Source: UBA1794 sp964439955 (GTDB lineage: Bacteria > Bacteroidota > Bacteroidia > Bacteroidales > Bacteroidaceae). Taken from it: a stretch of DNA of 64,000 nt. The notes beneath the pieces are model-generated. The model made no database searches and was not told where the DNA came from. It saw only the letters and a list, made by a program, of their open reading frames with translations. The translations under genes and the position numbers were made by a program. The stretch spans positions 1 through 64,000 of the forward strand of contig CAYTPX010000008.1 of NCBI GenBank assembly GCA_964439955.1, in the 5' to 3' direction. Shown here one piece after another: positions 7,660 to 15,486 of the stretch (position 1 is the first letter of the stretch; each line of letters opens with the position of its first letter).

Positions 7660-8424
7660 ATGAACGAACTTTTCGACCTCTTCCTCTGCATCATGGCCGC
7701 CACGGCGGTGGCCGTATTCCTCGCCTTGCAAAAGATAAACGCCGGATACGGCCTCCTGTACAACCCAAAATGGGGGCCTACCCTGCCCAACCGCCGGGGG
7801 TGGGTACTGATGGAAAGCCCCGTATTCCTCGCCATGGCAGCGCTCTGGGCCTGCTCCCCGCGCAGGGCGGAGGCCGCGCCCCTCTGCTTCTTCCTGCTCT
7901 TCGAGCTCCACTATTTCCAGCGCTCCTTCGTTTTCCCCTTCCTCTTGCGCGGGGCGGGCCGCATGCCGGCCAGCATCGTCGCCATGGGCATCTTCTTCAA
8001 CCTGCTCAACACCCTGATGCAAGGCGGATGGATCTTCTATCTCGCGCCCGAAGGCTACTACCCGCCCTCCTGGTTTGCCGACCCCCGCTTCCTGGGCGGG
8101 CTGCTCCTCTTCTTGGGCGGGATGGCCATCAATTGGCATTCGGACTACATCATCCGCCACCTTCGCCAGCCGGGCGACCGGCGCCACTACCTGCCCCGGG
8201 GCGGGATGTTCCGCTTCGTGGCCTCGGCCAACTACCTGGGCGAACTCATCGAATGGTGCGGTTTCGCCCTGCTCACTTGGTCGCCCTCCGGGGCGGTCTT
8301 CGCCCTTTGGACAGCGGCCAACCTCATCCCCCGCGCGGCGGCAACCCACCGGCGCTACGCCGAGATGTTCGGCAAAGAATATACCGACGAACACCGCAAG
8401 CGCATCATCCCCTTCATCTACTGA
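7660..8424 (+). CDS. Steroid 5alpha-reductase (3-oxo-5alpha-steroid 4-dehydrogenase family)
   Basis: A 254-residue membrane protein, nearly the length of human SRD5A enzymes. The C-terminal half carries the family block: NWHSDYIIRHLRQPGD at 158-173, PRGGMF, NYLGELIEWCGFAL at 191-204 and the ending KRIIPFIY. Glu52 (in LMESP) and Tyr85 (in HYFQRSF) correspond by motif to the substrate-binding Glu and Tyr of SRD5A2. Such enzymes use NADPH to reduce the delta4 bond of 3-keto-4-ene steroids to the 5alpha product. About six or seven hydrophobic helices are visible. It starts 42 bases after lptB and heads a run of redox genes suited to steroid or bile-acid conversion. The family is clear; the natural substrate is inferred. 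Confidence 0.93.
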   Translation: MNELFDLFLCIMAATAVAVFLALQKINAGYGLLYNPKWGPTLPNRRGWVLMESPVFLAMAALWACSPRRAEAAPLCFFLLFELHYFQRSFVFPFLLRGAGRMPASIVAMGIFFNLLNTLMQGGWIFYLAPEGYYPPSWFADPRFLGGLLLFLGGMAINWHSDYIIRHLRQPGDRRHYLPRGGMFRFVASANYLGELIEWCGFALLTWSPSGAVFALWTAANLIPRAAATHRRYAEMFGKEYTDEHRKRIIPFIY

Positions 8425-8528
8425 TGCCCACCGAACGCGACTTCCGCATCGTCATGCACGGGGAGGAGGAAGGGAAGAAAGAGGAAAACGTACACTACAC
8501 TATCCAAGAAACAGCCGTCCGCTTCTGA
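8424..8528 (+). CDS. Possible 34-residue small protein coupled to the 5alpha-reductase
   Basis: An ATG overlaps the stop of the preceding gene in the arrangement TGATG, which favours translational coupling. It encodes MPTERDFRIVMHGEEEGKKE and 14 more residues, ending VRF. The peptide is highly charged and soluble, with no motif that I recognise. It could be a real small protein, a read-through remnant or chance; codon use is similar to its neighbours but the length is too small to judge. Confidence 0.3.
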   Translation: MPTERDFRIVMHGEEEGKKEENVHYTIQETAVRF

Positions 8529-8567
8529 AGCGGAAGCCGCCCCGGCGGGCGGGACAGGCAGCCCCCG

Positions 8568-8635
8568 CACGGGAAAGCGCCCGCGCTTTTTGGGAAAAGT
8601 GCAGGCACTTCCCCCAAAAAGTCCCATGCTTTCCG
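8568..8635. repeat. 21-bp-period quasi-palindromic repeat, three units
   Basis: Three consecutive units of 22, 22 and 21 bases, for example GGGAAAAGTGCAGGCACTTC in the middle, fill the spacer between the small ORF and the flavin reductase. The array ends immediately before the next promoter element, so it may insulate the two genes. Confidence 0.65.
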
Positions 8636-8643
8636 TACCTTTA
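8636..8643 (+). promoter_or_regulatory. -7-like promoter element (TAccTTTA)
   Basis: TACCTTTA differs from TAnnTTTG only in the last base and lies 23 bases before the ATG of the flavin reductase. The three downstream redox genes may therefore have their own promoter apart from lptB and the 5alpha-reductase. Confidence 0.45.
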
Positions 8644-8666
8644 CGGCGCGAAAAACAAACCTACCC

Positions 8667-9923
8667 ATGGACAACACACCCCACCCCGCCTCCCCCGCGG
8701 GCGGACAACTCTTCACCCCCGTCACCATAGGGCCGCTCACCCTGCGCAACCGCAGCATCCGTTCCGCCGCGTTCGAAGGCATGTGCCAAGGAAACGCCCC
8801 GACGGAAATGCTGCACGACTACCACGTCAGCGTGGCCAAGGGCGGCATCGGTATGACCACCCTCGCCTACGCTGCCGTCACCCGCAGCGGGCTTTCCTTC
8901 CCCCACCAGCTATGGATGCGCCCCGAGGTGCTCCCCGCCTTGCGCGCGATTACCGGCGACATCCACAAGGCGGGGGCGAAAGCCTCCATACAACTGGGGC
9001 ACTGCGGCAACATGTCGAAGCCTTCCACCGCCGGATGCATGCCCGTGGGCGCCTCCACCGGCTTCAACCTCTACTCGCCCACCTTCGTCCGCGGGTTGCG
9101 CCGCGACGAGCTGCCCGCCTTGGCCCGCTCGTTCGGGGAAGCGGTGCGCATGGCGCGCGACGCAGGCTTCGACGCCGTGGAAATCCACGCGGGGCACGGC
9201 TACCTCATCAGCCAGTTCCTCTCGCCGTACACGAACCACCGGCGCGACGGATACGGCGGCACGCTCGACAACCGTATGCGCTTCATGAAAATGTGCATCG
9301 AGAACGTGCTCGAAGCGGCTGGCAGCGACTTGGCCGTGCTGGTGAAAATCAACATGCACGACGGCTTCCGCTCCGGGATGCAGGCGCAGGAGTGCCTCCG
9401 CGTGGCCGCCGAGTTGGAAAGGGCAGGCGTCCACGCCCTCGTGCTCAGCGCCGGTTTCGTAAGCCGCGCCCCCATGGAGGTAATGAGGGGCGCGATGCCC
9501 ATAAAGTCCATGGCCCATTACATGAAACCGGGGTGGTTCCGCTTCTTCGCCCGCCACTTCGGGCACATCCTCGTGCCCGACCGCCCGTTTTCCGAGGGCT
9601 TCTTCTTAGAAGACGCCCTCCGCTTCCGCAAGGCACTGCGCCTGCCGCTCGTCTACGTGGGCGGGCTGGTGAGCCGCGCCAAGATTGAGGAAGTGCTGGG
9701 CTACGGCTTCGAAGCCGTACAGATGGCGCGCGCCCTCATCAACGAACCTGACTTCATCAACCGCCTGCGCGCCGGGGAGGAACGCTGCGGGTGCACGCAC
9801 GCCAACTACTGCATCGCCCGCATGTATTCGCGCGAGATGGCCTGCCACGCGCACTGCGCCCTGCCGCACGCCCTCAAGCGCGAACTGGAAAGGATGGGGC
9901 AGAAAGAGAAAAAAACGCCATAA
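8667..9923 (+). CDS. NADH:flavin oxidoreductase, Old Yellow Enzyme family (candidate delta4 steroid reductase)
   Basis: A 418-residue TIM-barrel flavoenzyme. The active-site block HAGHGYLISQFLSPYTN at 174-190 has the paired histidines and catalytic Tyr179 of the family, and RRDGYGG follows. Near the C-terminus are Cys374, 376, 382, 393 and 397, reminiscent of but spaced differently from the [4Fe-4S] site of BaiCD/DCR-type enzymes. The FAD/NAD(P) domains found in the approximately 660-residue members are absent. Family members reduce activated C=C bonds. With a steroid 5alpha-reductase upstream and dehydrogenases downstream, a role as a 5beta- (or other ring-A) ene-reductase on 3-keto steroids or bile acids is likely, but this rests on context. 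Confidence 0.88.
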   Translation: MDNTPHPASPAGGQLFTPVTIGPLTLRNRSIRSAAFEGMCQGNAPTEMLHDYHVSVAKGGIGMTTLAYAAVTRSGLSFPHQLWMRPEVLPALRAITGDIHKAGAKASIQLGHCGNMSKPSTAGCMPVGASTGFNLYSPTFVRGLRRDELPALARSFGEAVRMARDAGFDAVEIHAGHGYLISQFLSPYTNHRRDGYGGTLDNRMRFMKMCIENVLEAAGSDLAVLVKINMHDGFRSGMQAQECLRVAAELERAGVHALVLSAGFVSRAPMEVMRGAMPIKSMAHYMKPGWFRFFARHFGHILVPDRPFSEGFFLEDALRFRKALRLPLVYVGGLVSRAKIEEVLGYGFEAVQMARALINEPDFINRLRAGEERCGCTHANYCIARMYSREMACHAHCALPHALKRELERMGQKEKKTP

Positions 9924-9931
9924 GCCTTGGA

Positions 9932-9980
9932 CAAAAGTGCCGCCGCTTTCCCCGGAAAGGCGCGGCACTTTCCGGGCAGG
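9932..9980. repeat. 21-bp-period quasi-palindromic repeat, two units
   Basis: Two units of 21 and 22 bases, the second being CCGGAAAGGCGCGGCACTTT plus CC. It occupies nearly the whole spacer between the flavin reductase and the first SDR gene. Read in frame with the SDR it would encode KSAAAFPGKARHFPGR, but an AAGGAGAG ribosome site at 9981 places the true start after it. Confidence 0.65.
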
Positions 9981-9992
9981 AAGGAGAGAGAA

Positions 9993-10793
9993 ATGGGAAC
10001 AAGACACACAGCCTTAGTAACCGGGGCCAGCTCCGGAATCGGGAAAGCCCTCAGCCGCGAACTCGCGCGGAGGGGATGGGACCTTTGGCTGGTCAGCAAC
10101 CAAGCCGAAGCGCTGGGCGGCACGGCGGAAGAAATCGGGAGGGACTCCGGCGTGGAGTGCCACACGACCTGCACCGACCTGGGGCGCGAGGAGGCCGCCG
10201 ACGAGCTGTTTGCCGAAAGCGGGCAACGCGGCTTGCAAGTAGACGTGCTGGTCAATAACGCCGGCATCTTCGCCTTTTGCGACGCGGTGCGCACCCCGCC
10301 TGGGAAGACGGCGCTCTTCGTACACCTCCACGTATATACCGTCACGCGGTTGTGCCAGCTCTTCGGCGAGGCGATGCGGCAGCGCGGGGAGGGATACATA
10401 CTGAACCTCTCGTCGCTCTCCGCATGGCTTCCCTTCCCGGGCATCGCCCTCTATGCGGCGACCAAGGCATATGTGCGCACTTTCAGCCGCGCTTTCGCCT
10501 TGGAGGTGCGCCCCGCCGGCGTGCGCGTGCTGTGCCTCTGCCCCGGCGGCGTGGCCACCGGGCTCTACGGGCTAAGCCCCCGGTGGCTGGGGACGGGCGT
10601 CCGGCTGGGCGTACTCATGACACCCGAACGGCTGGCCCGCAAGGCCTTGGACCGCCTGTTCCGCAGGAGAGGACCCAAACCCGCGCAATACGTCCCCGGA
10701 TGGGGCAACCGGCTGCTCATCCCCCTATTCGCCCTCATGCCTGCCCGCCTGCTGATGTACGCCAAACGCCTGCTGCACCGCTATGAAAAATAA
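9993..10793 (+). CDS. Short-chain dehydrogenase/reductase (candidate 3-hydroxysteroid dehydrogenase)
   Basis: A 266-residue classical SDR with the cofactor motif TGASSGIG at 10-17, NNAG at 88-91, Ser141 and the catalytic YAATK at 154-158. A C-terminal extension ending in a hydrophobic-basic stretch (LLIPLFALMPARLLMYAKRL) suggests membrane association, as in HSD17B12-like and 3-keto reductase SDRs. The ATG at 9993 follows AAGGAGAG, unusually good for this genome. It overlaps the next SDR by 11 bases. Context suggests reduction of a steroid or bile-acid 3-keto (or other keto) group; stereochemistry cannot be told from sequence. Confidence 0.88.
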   Translation: MGTRHTALVTGASSGIGKALSRELARRGWDLWLVSNQAEALGGTAEEIGRDSGVECHTTCTDLGREEAADELFAESGQRGLQVDVLVNNAGIFAFCDAVRTPPGKTALFVHLHVYTVTRLCQLFGEAMRQRGEGYILNLSSLSAWLPFPGIALYAATKAYVRTFSRAFALEVRPAGVRVLCLCPGGVATGLYGLSPRWLGTGVRLGVLMTPERLARKALDRLFRRRGPKPAQYVPGWGNRLLIPLFALMPARLLMYAKRLLHRYEK

Positions 10794-11658
10794 GCATCCC
10801 GAAACAGGAGCGCCGCCCCTGCCGGGAAACGGGGCGTGCGTCGTCGTGACCGGCGCCAACGGCGGCATCGGCTACGCCCTGTGCGAAGCCTTGTGCCGCA
10901 GGGGTTGCCGCGTGGTCATGGCCTGCCGCAGCTTGGAACGGGGCGGGGCGGCCATGGAACGCCTCAGGCGTTCCGTCAGCGGGGCACGCCTGAGGCTGGA
11001 AGAAGTGGACATCGCCTCGCCCGGGAGCATCGACGCCTTTGCCGAAAGGATGGGACGAGGCAGATGGCAAGCCACGCACCTCATCAACAACGCCGGCACC
11101 ATGAGCCCGCACCTGGCCTTCACCCCGGGGGGGACGGAGGCCAACATGGCCACCAACTGCTGCGGCACGCTCCGCCTCGCCGACCGCATGGCGGAGGTGA
11201 TGGCGCCGGGGGGCGTGGTGGTGAACACCGTGTCGCTCATGTGGCGCTTCGGCAACTTCCCGCCCCGCGCGGCGCGCGACGGGAGCCGCACCTACCGGGG
11301 CACGTACCGCCGCCTGCAAGCCTATGCCGACTCCAAGCTGATGCTCTTCGCCGGGACTGCCCGGCGGGTCAGCGCCTACCGCCGCCGGGGCATCGCCCTC
11401 CATGCCGCCGACCCGGGCGTCGCCGACACGGGCATCTTGCGCATGGGGCGCTGGTTCGACCCGCTCACCGACCTCCTCTTCCGCCCCTTCACACGCACAC
11501 CGCGCCAAGGGGCACAAGCCGCGCTCCAAGCCCTTGCCCACCCCGGGGAGGGAGGGCTGCTCTTCCGCGCCGGAAGCCACTCGCCCTTCCCCAAGCGTAT
11601 CTGGCAGTTGGCAGAAGAAGCGCCGCATGAAACGGGAGAAAACCTTGCCGTTTTTTGA
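10783..11658 (+). CDS. Short-chain dehydrogenase, retinol-dehydrogenase-like (second candidate hydroxysteroid dehydrogenase)
   Basis: A 291-residue SDR with TGANGGIG at 23-30, cofactor-selecting ACRSLERG after the second strand (the Arg suits NADP(H)), INNAGTM at 101-107, Ser151 and the catalytic YADSK at 181-185. The 29-residue separation between Ser and Tyr and the ACRS motif are typical of the retinol dehydrogenase/WWOX-like branch, different from the preceding SDR. The start lies inside the end of the upstream gene, so the two are translationally coupled and likely act on the same substrate pool. Acting on a steroid is inferred from the neighbours. Confidence 0.86.
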   Translation: MKNKHPETGAPPLPGNGACVVVTGANGGIGYALCEALCRRGCRVVMACRSLERGGAAMERLRRSVSGARLRLEEVDIASPGSIDAFAERMGRGRWQATHLINNAGTMSPHLAFTPGGTEANMATNCCGTLRLADRMAEVMAPGGVVVNTVSLMWRFGNFPPRAARDGSRTYRGTYRRLQAYADSKLMLFAGTARRVSAYRRRGIALHAADPGVADTGILRMGRWFDPLTDLLFRPFTRTPRQGAQAALQALAHPGEGGLLFRAGSHSPFPKRIWQLAEEAPHETGENLAVF

Positions 11659-11821
11659 GCCTTCCCCCGCACGTACCGGCCGAAAGCCCCACATGCCGCA
11701 CGGGAAACCCCTGCGCCGCCCCGCAACGGCGCAAAAAGACCGGCACGAACCCCATGACAAGGATTCGCGCCGGCCATGCCTTTCCGCCCACCCGCGCCCG
11801 GGGAGGGCAAGGAAAGAGGAA

Positions 11822-13246
11822 TCAGTCGCCCCAAAGACTATTGGACAACGGGAAATTGATGCCGAAGGCTATGTTGGCATTCATGTTGTTGAGCGGGATG
11901 AACAACTCCTTGGAAACCTTGCCTAGGAAGCGGTCTGAACCGACAAAGAAGTTGAACCGTTTCATATAGAAGCTCAACATTCCGCCAAAAGCCCACCCGG
12001 TCGAAGAAACGGAGGTATTGAGCGAGGCCTCCACCCAGCTAACCAGACGGCATTGCGCGGACAGCATCCCCTGGTGGAAGGAGTAAGCCCCGGCAAAGCG
12101 GCTCGTGTAAAGGAAACCGGCGCTGAGGTTCCGGTAAAAAGGCATGGTGTATTCGGCGCCGAGGTTGAGGGTCGCGGCCAAAGCCGTGGTCTTGCCCCCT
12201 TTCCCGTCCTCATATACGGAGAAAATCTCCTCCAAGTCGTCGCCCAAGTCCTCGAACTGCTGGCCTATTGTGTAGCGGCCATCCTCACCTTTGTCGCTGC
12301 CGGCATAGATGTTGTCGAAGCCTTCAAACTGCCAGCTGCCCGCCGAAGAAGCCTTGTATACACCGCTCCAAGAAATGAAGCCCACGTCAGTGAGCGAAGC
12401 GGAGAGCAGGAGGTCTTCATTGAACTGGTAGGACGCGCCAAAATCGAAGCCCAATCCAAAACCGGCGAGGCCGCCGCTGAAGTCGTCCAAGCCGCTCACG
12501 CGCCGACGCCCGTCGGGGCTGTTCTTGTCCTCATCCTCATAATCGAGCTTCGTCTTCATCAGCGCGGCATTCAGCTGCAAGTCGCCTTCGATAGCCCATA
12601 TGTCGTCGGTCAATGTCAAGTCCAGTTGGTCCGACTCCAATTCGGCATAGGCCAGCCCAAAGAGCAACTTCACCTTGGCACCCACGCGGAGCTTCTCGTC
12701 AATCGCCCTTGAATGGCCGAACGCCAACTCGGCATAGTTCTGCGTGCGCATGCCTATGTCCTCCAAAGAATAGTGGTCTTTCGACCCGGCAGACTTCATG
12801 AACTCAAACAATTCGTAGGGCAAGTTCACGTGCGTATTGGAGCGAAGGTTCAACTCCACGAGGTTGATTCCCCCGAAAGCCGCGAAGGCCGTGGAAAAAA
12901 TGTTCTCGTTGAGGTGGATATTGATGCGGTTCTTTCCGCTCAAACCATCGAGGAACTCGGAGGTGCTGATTTGGGGATTCATGAAAGTGGTGAGGTCATA
13001 ATTGGGATTCCCGTCCAGCTTGTAGATGAAGTTCTTCAAGCCCACGTTTCCTTGTGTCCCGATATTCAAGTTCCCGAGGAAGGGCATTCCCACATAAGTT
13101 TCCGTGAGAAGGGCCGGATTGATTTGGTGGCGGTAGGTGGAGGTCTTCATGAAATAGGAAGAACGCAACTCCTGTGCAGCGGTTTCCACCGCCCCGGCAC
13201 CCGAAAGGGCTGCCACCAAGGCGGCAGCAAATATCTTGTTTTTCAT
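11822..13246 (-). CDS. DUF5723 family outer-membrane beta-barrel protein
   Basis: The ATG at 13246 gives a 474-residue protein with a signal peptide (MKNKIFAAALVAALSGAGAV) and a mature part starting around QELRSSYFMKTSTYRHQINP. Many alternating amphipathic strands and a final strand NIAFGINFPL indicate an outer-membrane barrel of the PorV/FadL-like type. The opening YRHQINPALL and later AGFLYTSRFAG fit DUF5723. It lies 67 bases downstream of the lipoprotein gene on the same strand and the pair is likely co-transcribed. Function unknown. Confidence 0.78.
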   Translation of the reverse strand: MKNKIFAAALVAALSGAGAVETAAQELRSSYFMKTSTYRHQINPALLTETYVGMPFLGNLNIGTQGNVGLKNFIYKLDGNPNYDLTTFMNPQISTSEFLDGLSGKNRINIHLNENIFSTAFAAFGGINLVELNLRSNTHVNLPYELFEFMKSAGSKDHYSLEDIGMRTQNYAELAFGHSRAIDEKLRVGAKVKLLFGLAYAELESDQLDLTLTDDIWAIEGDLQLNAALMKTKLDYEDEDKNSPDGRRRVSGLDDFSGGLAGFGLGFDFGASYQFNEDLLLSASLTDVGFISWSGVYKASSAGSWQFEGFDNIYAGSDKGEDGRYTIGQQFEDLGDDLEEIFSVYEDGKGGKTTALAATLNLGAEYTMPFYRNLSAGFLYTSRFAGAYSFHQGMLSAQCRLVSWVEASLNTSVSSTGWAFGGMLSFYMKRFNFFVGSDRFLGKVSKELFIPLNNMNANIAFGINFPLSNSLWGD

Positions 13247-13313
13247 ATTGTTTGCTGTTACTTTTCTTTGATACGTCATACGTTATTTTCCATTCCCTTG
13301 GCGAGCCGCGGAG

Positions 13314-15146
13314 TCAGTCCTTGTCGTCGTTGAAATCGCCTACTATCTGCCCGCCCAAGCGCAAGCGCAAATCGTTGAGCTTCAAGTATTGCTTGGAGGA
13401 CAACTCTTGGGAACCCGAAGCCGAGGAGGAAGCATGGATCTGGAATTCCAGCGCGTCGAGCAGTTTGACGGCCTGCGGGTCGGACATCTTCAAGGCTATC
13501 CGGAAAGGTGTTTCCACTACGTTGTCCGCCGGGTCAGAGCCTTGCGCGGCTGCAATCTCCACCGGGTTCACCGTAATGAGATGGGTCAAGGAGGGACGCT
13601 CGCCATTGGGTCCGGGCACTCCCTGCGGCACCAATTCCAAAACGAGGTCGAGGGGCACGTGGTTCTCCACCACCCCGGTGAGGAAGAGCGAATCGGCCGA
13701 ATAATCTTCCAAGTCGCCATTCATATCGACCACGGAGTCCGTATACATGATCTGCGTGCCTCCGGAGAAACGGAAGGGGATGAGTACTTGGTAATCCACG
13801 TCCATTGTCTCATAAGTGGGGAAGCTCAAGGTATGGAGCAAGGTCAAATCGGACGCTACCTTCCCATCGCCCAGGTCTATCTCGATAAAGTCGGGAAGCG
13901 TTTCCACAAGGGTCGAAAGGTTGTCCACTTCATACTGTTTCGCATCGGCATTGTAGTCCACGTCGAAAGGCGCGTCGCCCTGGAAGAAATAGAAGCTGCT
14001 GTTCGTCCGGTCGGGGATGCTTGCCTTGCCTTCCGAAGGCAGGCGCACGAGTTCGGACAAGATGGACTCGGAACCCGAGGCCGTGTAGTTGCGGCTGTCC
14101 AACTCGCCCCAGAGCAAAAGGGGCACGGGCATCGACTGCCCGTAGACATCGAAGCGTATCGTAGGATTGGTCATTTCCAGCCGTACGCCCTCGCCCTGCA
14201 AGAAGTCGGGCAGGTCGGAACTGATATCGACAGGGTCGGCTTCCGGCTCTATCTCCGGGGAAACCTGCCCGGTAATCTCGCCCGTGCGGATAGCTCCCAA
14301 GCTGATTTTCAAATTGAGGGAAACGCCCTCGTCGTCCAACGTGGTGGTCTGCCCGTTGGCGAGGACGAAAGTGCCGGTCATCGTGATGTATTCTGTCGCG
14401 TCGTCCGGCATCTCAATCGACCCGTCCTCCACCTCCAGCCCAAACGGGGCGTCGCCGCCGCCCAATACCAGCGAATCCACGCGCAGGGAAGGAATCCGGT
14501 TGGGGCTTGACGCCGTCCCCTCACCGGGCACTACGACATAGGTATGCGTATCCGGCTCGTATTGGGAAGAATAAATATAGGAAGGGAAATCCAAGCTCAT
14601 GCTGGTTATTTCCTTCAGGCTGAACCCCGGGCTGTTCGTCACGACCTCCAGTTCGAGCGACATCTCTACCGGCCCGGAGGATGAAATACGCCGTATGCTG
14701 AGGATTTCCTCGGGGATGTCCTTGATGTTCACCCGCACCTTGGTCTGGCCCGTTACGCCCGAAACGGCCACGTCGCCCGCCGGGACGACCGTCCCGCCCG
14801 CCAGGCTGCTTATTTCGGCCTTGAGTTCCTCGTCGATGACGGGGTCGGTCTGCCTGATGGAGTTCACGTCAAACGTGGCAGAAGCCTCCCCGTCTTGGAT
14901 CAGGTAGTACAACCCGTTGCCCAAGGTGTCCAGCATTTCGCTGTCATCGACAGTAAAAAAATCCCTCAGATAAATGTTCTGGGTATTTCCCAGCCTCAAC
15001 GCCAACCCTTGGCTGCCGAGCCCCATGGTCAGGTCGATGTCCTTGCTCAAATCATAGTCGCTGTCCGTGCACGAATTCAATGCCGTTCCCCCGGCAACCC
15101 CGAGCAGGATCGCGCAACCATAACATAAGGTAATTCTCTTCTTCAT
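13314..15146 (-). CDS. Large secreted lipoprotein of unknown function
   Basis: A 610-residue protein with a lipoprotein signal: hydrophobic N-terminus and lipobox GTALNSC (Cys about residue 26) followed by TDSDYDL. The mature protein is acidic, beta-rich and Ser/Gly/Asp-heavy, with repeated segments of the kind MSLELEVVTNSPGFSLKEI, suggesting tandem immunoglobulin-like domains. No catalytic motif is visible. The gene precedes the DUF5723 barrel, and the two may form an outer-membrane complex; this is context only. A minus-strand CCTTTG-like sequence near 15228-15233 may be part of its promoter, in a spacer of about 340 bases that otherwise holds only a hairpin array. Confidence 0.7.
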   Translation of the reverse strand: MKKRITLCYGCAILLGVAGGTALNSCTDSDYDLSKDIDLTMGLGSQGLALRLGNTQNIYLRDFFTVDDSEMLDTLGNGLYYLIQDGEASATFDVNSIRQTDPVIDEELKAEISSLAGGTVVPAGDVAVSGVTGQTKVRVNIKDIPEEILSIRRISSSGPVEMSLELEVVTNSPGFSLKEITSMSLDFPSYIYSSQYEPDTHTYVVVPGEGTASSPNRIPSLRVDSLVLGGGDAPFGLEVEDGSIEMPDDATEYITMTGTFVLANGQTTTLDDEGVSLNLKISLGAIRTGEITGQVSPEIEPEADPVDISSDLPDFLQGEGVRLEMTNPTIRFDVYGQSMPVPLLLWGELDSRNYTASGSESILSELVRLPSEGKASIPDRTNSSFYFFQGDAPFDVDYNADAKQYEVDNLSTLVETLPDFIEIDLGDGKVASDLTLLHTLSFPTYETMDVDYQVLIPFRFSGGTQIMYTDSVVDMNGDLEDYSADSLFLTGVVENHVPLDLVLELVPQGVPGPNGERPSLTHLITVNPVEIAAAQGSDPADNVVETPFRIALKMSDPQAVKLLDALEFQIHASSSASGSQELSSKQYLKLNDLRLRLGGQIVGDFNDDKD

Positions 15147-15339
15147 ATCTTAATTTAGTTGGTAAGCAAGTAGGTGTACAGCCCCCGCAGGCGGGCGGCT
15201 TACGTTTCTAACGTACTCATATTTTCGCAAAGGAAAATATATTTTTCTTTACTTCCAAGGCTGTTGTGAAAAATATTTTCATTTTGTTGCAATATGTGGA
15301 CTATCTTTCCACATCCGGGCGTTAGCAACCCGCGCTTTG

Positions 15340-15436
15340 CCCGGTAGCGGGAAAGCAAAAGGGGCAAGGCTTCTGGAAAAAAGCCTTGCCCCTTTTGCCC
15401 ATTTCCCATGCACCTTTCCGGGAAAGGCGGGGACGG
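15340..15436. terminator. 18-bp perfect hairpin within repeat array, terminator of radC
   Basis: Bases 15355-15372 and 15381-15398 pair perfectly over 18 bp with an 8-base loop, and each arm contains an A- or T-rich run, so it can terminate in both directions. Units of the interspersed repeat (GGGAAAGC and CCTTTCCGGGAAAGG) flank it. It lies downstream of the radC stop. Confidence 0.75.
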
Positions 15437-15486
15437 AAGGCATGCCTTCGGCCCTGCCGGGCCAAGGCGGGGCATGGAAGAAACCT

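Noticed and set aside
6526..8394. A 622-codon minus-strand frame spanning lptB and the 5alpha-reductase
   Set aside because: Both sense genes are secure by motif, and the antisense frame has no recognisable start, domain or promoter.
11659..11821. Possible small gene between the second SDR and the DUF5723 gene
   Set aside because: The frames present have no recognisable similarity, are Pro/Arg-rich and overlap the 3' ends of both genes; I see nothing else in this spacer.
15147..15339. Possible small RNA or gene in the spacer upstream of the large lipoprotein
   Set aside because: Only a short GC palindrome and an AT-rich stretch (probable promoter and leader) are visible, with no open frame or conserved RNA motif that I can identify.
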